From positions 1-8,753 of the forward strand of contig CAZXSE010000032.1 of the NCBI GenBank assembly GCA_964643325.1: 8,753 nt of DNA, read 5' to 3'. Of the stretch, positions 4,359 to 8,753 are shown piece by piece. Under the pieces are notes generated by a model that ran no database searches, had not been told where the DNA came from, and worked only from the letters and a program-made list of their open reading frames with translations. The DNA is from Fredricksoniimonas sp964643325. Its GTDB lineage: Bacteria; Omnitrophota; Gorgyraeia; Zapsychrales; Fredricksoniimonadaceae. Position numbers and translations under genes: made by a program. Positions within the stretch are counted from its first letter, which is position 1, and every line of letters begins with the position of its first letter.

Positions 4359-6866
4359 ATGAAGAACATATCCATTGAAAAATACGCGGACGATCTGGTC
4401 AGCGGGCCCAAGGCGGCGTTTTACCGGATCGTCTTTTTCTTTTGCCTGCTGATGCCGGTCATTCTTCTGGGCGCCGTCAATTGTATCCGCGCTTATCAGG
4501 ACGACACAGAGAAGGCCGTGCTCCAGAAGAAGTCCACAGCTTTTCTGGCAGCGACCATCATGTACGAAAGGCTTAATGCCGCCGTGAATCTCGGTGTTTC
4601 GTTCACGACGAGGAATCTCATGATCGAAGAGGCGGGGAAAGGCAATTGGCCTGAGGCCATGGCGCGGGTCCAGGGGGCTTTTGAGCAGTTCCCCGCGATC
4701 GAGCGGATGACCCTTAACGATGTCCAGGGCGTGATCAGGGCGGATATGCCGCACGCGACCCCTTCGGTCATTGGCGAGAGCCGCGCTGACAGGGAATGGT
4801 ATCCAGAGCTCAAGAAGCGGTGGGTCCCTTATGTTTCGGGCGTGACGCGGCGCGGATCCGAACCGAGGATCAATGTCATCTCCATCCTCATCCCGATCAA
4901 GGCCAAGGGCGTTCCGGTGATGGAGGATTCGTCAGCGCCTGACCGGGCCGGCAAAGTCCTCGGCTTTTTGCAAATGCAGTTCAGGCTCAAGACGTTTTCG
5001 CAATGGTTCGCGAACATCGATGTCGGCCAGGGCGGCTTCATTTACATTGTCGACCAGAAAGGGCGCGCTGTTTATCACCCGAAGTTCGACCCGGAGAATG
5101 AGCTCGTTGACCTTGCCGGGGTCCCGGTCGTTCGGGAGCTCTTGAACAGTACCAGCGGAGCGCGGTTGAATTATAATCCCGTCGAGAAAGAGCGCCGCGT
5201 CGCGGCCTTTGCGCCTGTGCCGCATTATGGATGGGGCGTTGTCGTGACACAGCCCGAGGTTTTTGCTTTCCTGCAGAGGAGCGCGCATCTTAAGGAATTG
5301 TTGATCATTTATGGCATTGTGCTGATGGTAATATTCCTTTTTGGCGTCCTTATTTTGTACGGCGCCTTGCTGCAAAAGAGATCGAACGCGAAGATCAGTC
5401 AGCTCATGAGCGCTGTCGAACAAAGCCCCGCGACCATCGTGATAACGGATATCAATGGGGTGATCGAATATGCCAATCCCAAGTTCACGCAGCTGACCGG
5501 GTATTCCCTGAAGGAGGCCCTGGGCCAGAATCCGCGTGTCCTTAAGTCAGGGCTTCATCCGCCGGAATTCTATAAAGAATTATGGGGTTTGATCACTTCC
5601 GGAAAAGTGTGGAGCGGCGAATTCTACAATAAGAAGAAGGACGGCGGGTTCTTTTGGGAAAAGGCGTCCATTTCGCCGGTCAAGGATGTTCATGGCGGGA
5701 TCACGCATTTCATCGCGGTCAAGGAGGATATCAGCGAGCGCAAGAGAATGGAGCGCGAGTTGGCCGTGAAGGCCAGGGAATGGGAGGATACTTTTAATGC
5801 CCTCCCGGAATTGATATCGATACAGAACAAGGATTTCAGGATCGTTCGTGTCAATAAGGCGTACGCGGACTTTTTCAAGAGCGCGCCTGCTGATCTGGCG
5901 GGAAAAATGTGCTTCTCTATTGTCCATCAGACGGGATGTCATATTGAGAATTGCCCTCATCAGAAAGTGATGGATACGAAGAAACCTCAGAGGATCGAAT
6001 ATTTCGAGCCTCGTTTCGGGCTTTATTTTGAAGTGTCGGCATCTCCCATACTGGACGACCAGGGCGGTCTCGTCGGCACGGTCCATATCATGAAAGATAT
6101 TACGGACCGTAAAAAAGCCGAAGAGGATGTTAAAAGAGCGGTTGCGATCAAATCTGAGTTCACATCAATGGTCTCTCATGAGCTGCGCACGCCGCTGGGG
6201 CCTATCAAGGAGGGCGCGGGCATTATCCTCGACGGCCTTGTGGGGGGCATTAATGCGGAGCAAAAGGAGCTTTTGGAGATCGTCAAGAATAATGCAGACC
6301 GCCTGCACCGGTTGATCGACAATGTCCTGGATTTTCAGAAGCTTGAGTCCGGGCACATGACCTTTGATATGCGCGAAGGCTCTGTCCATGATGTGATCAA
6401 AGAAGTCGTTGACGGGATGTCCCTTGTGGCGCGGCAAAAGGGGCTGGGGATCGAAGTTTCATGCGCGCAGGATATCCCGCGCCTTATTTTCGATAAGGAC
6501 AAGATCATCCAGGTTTTGACCAATCTGGTCAATAATGCGCTTAAATTCACGGAACACGGCACGGTCAGGATCAAGGCGTGGACTGAGGATGGCGGGGTCC
6601 ATGTGGCGGTCGAGGATACCGGGCCTGGCATAAGGCCTGAAGATATCCCTAAGCTTTTTGAGAGCTTCCGGCAGTTAAAAAGCCTTAACGAGAGAAAGAC
6701 GGGCGGGACCGGCCTCGGGTTGGCTATTTCCAGGGAGATCATTACGCGGCATCGCGGCACGATCTGGGCCACATCCGAATTCGGCAGAGGGGCTGTTTTT
6801 CACTTTTTACTGCCACTTGATCCGCAGGCGCACGATGCGCGATCAGTCGGTCAGGGTGGGGCGTAG
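4359..6866 (+). CDS. Membrane sensor histidine kinase, Cache-PAS-PAS-HisKA-HATPase
   Basis: This 835-residue inner-membrane sensor kinase should phosphorylate a response regulator when its outer domain binds a ligand. Membrane segment 1 is about residues 22-41 and segment 2 about 313-336. The 270 residues between them look like a double Cache domain (GGFIYIVDQKGRAVYHPKF is typical of its membrane-proximal half). No HAMP domain is seen; segment 2 leads straight to PAS 1 (about 350-465, ending EDISERKR) and PAS 2 (about 476-585). PAS 2 carries C518, C527 and C532 (C-x8-C-x4-C, then PH). HisKA holds the phosphoacceptor H607 in SHELRTPL. The ATPase domain has N box N722-N726, G1 D753-x-G-x-G757 and G2 GGTGLGLA from 782. 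There is no attached receiver. GGAAG about 6 nt before the ATG supports the start. It is the last gene of the signalling block. Confidence 0.95.
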   Translation: MKNISIEKYADDLVSGPKAAFYRIVFFFCLLMPVILLGAVNCIRAYQDDTEKAVLQKKSTAFLAATIMYERLNAAVNLGVSFTTRNLMIEEAGKGNWPEAMARVQGAFEQFPAIERMTLNDVQGVIRADMPHATPSVIGESRADREWYPELKKRWVPYVSGVTRRGSEPRINVISILIPIKAKGVPVMEDSSAPDRAGKVLGFLQMQFRLKTFSQWFANIDVGQGGFIYIVDQKGRAVYHPKFDPENELVDLAGVPVVRELLNSTSGARLNYNPVEKERRVAAFAPVPHYGWGVVVTQPEVFAFLQRSAHLKELLIIYGIVLMVIFLFGVLILYGALLQKRSNAKISQLMSAVEQSPATIVITDINGVIEYANPKFTQLTGYSLKEALGQNPRVLKSGLHPPEFYKELWGLITSGKVWSGEFYNKKKDGGFFWEKASISPVKDVHGGITHFIAVKEDISERKRMERELAVKAREWEDTFNALPELISIQNKDFRIVRVNKAYADFFKSAPADLAGKMCFSIVHQTGCHIENCPHQKVMDTKKPQRIEYFEPRFGLYFEVSASPILDDQGGLVGTVHIMKDITDRKKAEEDVKRAVAIKSEFTSMVSHELRTPLGPIKEGAGIILDGLVGGINAEQKELLEIVKNNADRLHRLIDNVLDFQKLESGHMTFDMREGSVHDVIKEVVDGMSLVARQKGLGIEVSCAQDIPRLIFDKDKIIQVLTNLVNNALKFTEHGTVRIKAWTEDGGVHVAVEDTGPGIRPEDIPKLFESFRQLKSLNERKTGGTGLGLAISREIITRHRGTIWATSEFGRGAVFHFLLPLDPQAHDARSVGQGGA

Positions 6867-6896
6867 CATTCTCGCGTTTTCTCAATTTTTTTGTCT

Positions 6897-6924
6897 TTGT
6901 TATTAAATTGTTATGCTATATTAT
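6897..6924 (+). promoter_or_regulatory. Promoter of the tRNA-Gly - glycosyltransferase - gpsA transcript
   Basis: The AT-rich gap after the kinase holds TTGTTA (6897-6902) and TATTAT (6919-6924) 16 bp apart, and an overlapping extended -10, TGCTATATT (6914-6922). Transcription would begin near 6930, about 40 nt before tRNA-Gly. The exact -10 choice is uncertain, but a promoter here is likely because a tRNA follows. Confidence 0.5.
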
Positions 6925-6952
6925 GCCTCGATCCCGGGGCATGGGGTTTTTT
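6924..6952 (+). terminator. Weak terminator-like hairpin overlapping the tRNA-Gly promoter
   Basis: TGCCTCG (6924-6930) pairs with CGGGGCA (6935-6941) with one T-G pair and loop ATCC. The stem is followed by TGGGG and then T6 (6947-6952). The 5-nt gap before the T run makes it a poor classical terminator. It is the only candidate for ending the kinase transcript, and its left arm lies where tRNA-Gly transcription should begin. Confidence 0.35.
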
Positions 6953-6970
6953 ACCAGCATTTCTTTTCGC

Positions 6971-7044
6971 GCGAGGATAGTTCAGTGGCAGAACTTCAGC
7001 TTCCCAAGCTGATCACGCGGGTTCGATTCCCGCTCCTCGCTCCA
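6971..7044 (+). tRNA. tRNA-Gly, anticodon CCC, with encoded CCA
   Basis: Acceptor GCGAGGA (6971-6977) pairs with TCCTCGC (7034-7040). The D arm is GTTC/GAAC, and the anticodon stem TCAGC/GCTGA carries the loop TTCCCAA with anticodon CCC at 7003-7005. The variable region is 4 nt and the T arm GCGGG-TTCGATT-CCCGC. The discriminator T7041 is followed by genomic CCA. The anticodon arm closely matches E. coli glyU, which reads GGG. The extra loop pairing CTT/AAG is also seen there. The next gene's ATG is three bases after the CCA. Confidence 0.96.
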
Positions 7045-7047
7045 AAT

Positions 7048-7755
7048 ATGACAAAAGTCACTCTCCTTATCCCAACATTGAATGAAGAGACCGGCATGCG
7101 TTCTGTCATGCCTAAGGTGGACCGCTCTTTGTTCGAACAGGTCCTTGTTGTTGACGGGAATTCGACCGACAAGACCGTCGCTGTGGCCCGCGAGATGGGT
7201 TATGATGTGGTCCTTCAGAAAAGCCCGGGTATCAGGGGGGCTTATATGGATGCGTTGCCGCACATCAAAGGCGATGCCATCCTGACATTCAGTCCCGACG
7301 GGAATTCATTGCCGGAGTTGCTGGGGCCCTGCGTTGCGAAGTTCCGCGAAGGTTACGATATGGTGATCGTTTCGCGTTACGCGCCCGGGGCGAAGAGCTA
7401 TGATGATGATATGGTCACGGGGTTCGGGAACTGGCTCTTTACGAACACGATCAATCTGTTGCATGATGGACGATACACGGATGCCATGGTCATCTACCGT
7501 ATTTATCGCAAGGCGCTGATCCACGAGCTCGACCTTGATAAAGAGGAGAGCTATTCTCTCGAAGAGAAGCTTTTTCGCACGCATATCAGCTGGGAGCCGC
7601 TCTTGTCGGTGCGCGCGCTCAAGCGCAAACTGAATATCGCCGAGATCCCCGGCGATGAGCCTAAAAGGGACGGTGGCGAGCGCAAATTACAGGTTTTAAA
7701 ATGGGGCGCGGCGTATTATTGGGAAATATGGCGTGAAACAGTGAGCTGGAAATGA
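7048..7755 (+). CDS. Family 2 glycosyltransferase (DPM1-like fold), cytoplasmic
   Basis: A 235-residue GT-A type sugar transferase, presumably using a nucleotide-sugar donor for an envelope or lipid-linked acceptor; the substrate cannot be read. It opens with TLLIPTLNEETG, then VLVVDGNSTDKT (about 32-43), and the metal/nucleotide site region LTFSPDGNSLPE with D84. SRYAPGAKSYDDD follows. No membrane segment is present, so it lacks the C-terminal anchors of many relatives. An open frame extends back to 6913, but that extension is a translation of tRNA-Gly and is not real; the first strand begins right after the ATG at 7048. That leaves 3 nt between the tRNA CCA and the ATG, with no Shine-Dalgarno. 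Its stop overlaps the gpsA start, suggesting coupled translation. Confidence 0.88.
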   Translation: MTKVTLLIPTLNEETGMRSVMPKVDRSLFEQVLVVDGNSTDKTVAVAREMGYDVVLQKSPGIRGAYMDALPHIKGDAILTFSPDGNSLPELLGPCVAKFREGYDMVIVSRYAPGAKSYDDDMVTGFGNWLFTNTINLLHDGRYTDAMVIYRIYRKALIHELDLDKEESYSLEEKLFRTHISWEPLLSVRALKRKLNIAEIPGDEPKRDGGERKLQVLKWGAAYYWEIWRETVSWK

Positions 7756-8753
7756 CGATCAAGAAAAGCCGGATCGCGGTCATTGGTGACGGGGCATGGG
7801 GGACGACACTGGCTGTTCTGCTGTCAAAGAACGGCCATGCCGTTACACTCTGGAGTGTTTTTCCGGAACATGTCAAAGAACTGAAGCGTTTGCGGGTGAA
7901 CAAGAAATTCCTTCCCGGCATCAGGATCCCGGCCGGTATTACATTTTCCGACGATCTTAAAGGCTCGGTCGAAAATAACAATATCATTGTCCTTGCCGTT
8001 CCGTCGCAGTATCTTTCCGCGACCTTAAAAAGGATCAGAAAGACCGCGTATCAGGGCAAGCCTTTTGTCAGCGTGGTCAAGGGCATTGATACAAAGACTT
8101 TTTTGACCATGACCCAGCTTATTGTCAAGGAGTTGGGCAGGGTCCGTACGGCCGTGTTGTCCGGGCCCACGATCGCGATCGAGGTTGCGCGCGGGATCCC
8201 CAGCACGGCGGTCGCCGCGTCAAAGGATGCCCGCTTGGCAAGACAGGTGCAGGATGTTTTTAGCAGCAAGACATTCCGTATCTACACCAATCGTGATGTT
8301 CTTGGGGTTGAGCTGTGCGGCAGCGTCAAGAATGTGATCGCCCTCGCGTGCGGCATCTGTGACGGGCTTGGCTTTGGCACGAACACAAAAGCAGCGGTCC
8401 TGACCCGCGGGCTTGTGGAAATGTCGCGGTTTGGAAAAGTCCTGGGGGCTGTATCGGGCACGTTCACGGGCCTGGCCGGGATGGGTGATCTGGCAACAAC
8501 CTGCTTCAGTCCCGATAGCCGCAATCGTTCTGTCGGGTATCAGCTGGGGCGCGGACGTTCCATTAAAAGCATCCTTGCGTCCATGGATTCTGTTGCCGAG
8601 GGGGTTGTTACCGCAAAAGCCGTTCATTCTCTTGCCAGGAGATTGAAGATCGATATGCCTATCACAGCGGCTGTTTATCAGGTGATCTACGGGCATCAAG
8701 ACCCGAGAAAGGCCGTTGCGAGCCTGATGGGCCGCGGCTTGAAGGCAGAATGA
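7752..8753 (+). CDS. gpsA: Glycerol-3-phosphate dehydrogenase [NAD(P)+]
   Basis: GpsA reduces dihydroxyacetone phosphate to sn-glycerol 3-phosphate in the cytoplasm, feeding phospholipid synthesis. The 333-residue length is normal. The dinucleotide-binding loop reads VIGDGAWGTTLA (G12-x-G14-x-x-G17). SGPTIAIEVARGIP corresponds to the family GPSFAxEVARGxP block, with T in place of the usual S. The catalytic lysine is K193 in ELCGSVKNVIALACGI, and D246 lies in FTGLAGMGDLATTC. SRNRSVGYQLGRG and EGVVTAKAVHSLARR complete the C-terminal domain. The ATG overlaps the glycosyltransferase stop (ATGA), so translation is probably coupled. The TGA is the last codon of the window, so any downstream partner is not visible. 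Confidence 0.97.
   Translation: MTIKKSRIAVIGDGAWGTTLAVLLSKNGHAVTLWSVFPEHVKELKRLRVNKKFLPGIRIPAGITFSDDLKGSVENNNIIVLAVPSQYLSATLKRIRKTAYQGKPFVSVVKGIDTKTFLTMTQLIVKELGRVRTAVLSGPTIAIEVARGIPSTAVAASKDARLARQVQDVFSSKTFRIYTNRDVLGVELCGSVKNVIALACGICDGLGFGTNTKAAVLTRGLVEMSRFGKVLGAVSGTFTGLAGMGDLATTCFSPDSRNRSVGYQLGRGRSIKSILASMDSVAEGVVTAKAVHSLARRLKIDMPITAAVYQVIYGHQDPRKAVASLMGRGLKAE

Noticed and set aside
6828..6840. GCGCA-CGA-TGCGC hairpin as the kinase terminator
   Set aside because: It lies inside the coding sequence and has no T run after it.
607..6866. Genomic island integrated at tRNA-Tyr
   Set aside because: There is no integrase, no transposase and no direct repeat of the tRNA 3' end within the window; only an inverted copy exists, so it is kept as a weak hypothesis.
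6913..7047. 45-residue N-terminal extension of the glycosyltransferase
   Set aside because: Most of it is the tRNA-Gly gene translated as protein.

Overview
The window comes from a Gram-negative-type bacterium with moderately GC-rich coding DNA. A two-membrane-segment sensor kinase with an extracytoplasmic Cache-like domain, gpsA and recN all fit this. I cannot fix the phylum from sequence alone. The style (intergenic palindromes, REC-only regulator, large GGDEF-EAL protein) would suit an uncultivated lineage such as Omnitrophota or a deltaproteobacterial relative, but that is a guess.

Layout, left to right. Bases 1-334 (minus) hold the first 111 codons of recN, read out of the left edge. 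Diverging from it is a strong sigma70-type promoter (376-404) for a tRNA operon: tRNA-Thr(TGT) at 532-604 and tRNA-Tyr(GTA) at 607-692, closed by a rho-independent terminator (708-740). The tRNA leader carries two overlapping, mutually exclusive hairpins, and the second ends inside the first two bases of tRNA-Thr. Bases 768-926 are gene-free and packed with stem-loops. A TATAAT promoter with an overlapping operator-like inverted repeat (989-1039) leads to the signalling block.

Signalling block, 1050-6866, all plus strand: a soluble 931-residue REC-GAF-PAS-GGDEF-EAL protein whose cyclase, inhibitory and phosphodiesterase residues are all present; a 125-residue REC-only response regulator; and an 835-residue membrane histidine kinase (Cache-PAS-PAS-HisKA-HATPase). 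The likely flow is an external ligand sensed by the kinase, phosphotransfer to the small receiver and/or the receiver on the GGDEF-EAL protein, and a change in cyclic di-GMP. No DNA-binding output domain is encoded here.

A second promoter region (6897-6924) drives tRNA-Gly(CCC) at 6971-7044. A family 2 glycosyltransferase starts three bases after its CCA end, and gpsA overlaps the glycosyltransferase by 4 bp (ATGA) and ends exactly at the window edge. This gives an apparent tRNA-mRNA transcript linking a tRNA to envelope/lipid precursor genes.

The most interesting items are non-coding: the hairpins fused to the tRNA-Thr 5' end, the 16-bp inverted copy of the tRNA-Tyr 3' end, the promoter/hairpin overlap before tRNA-Gly, and the tRNA-Gly to glycosyltransferase junction with no room for a Shine-Dalgarno site of its own.
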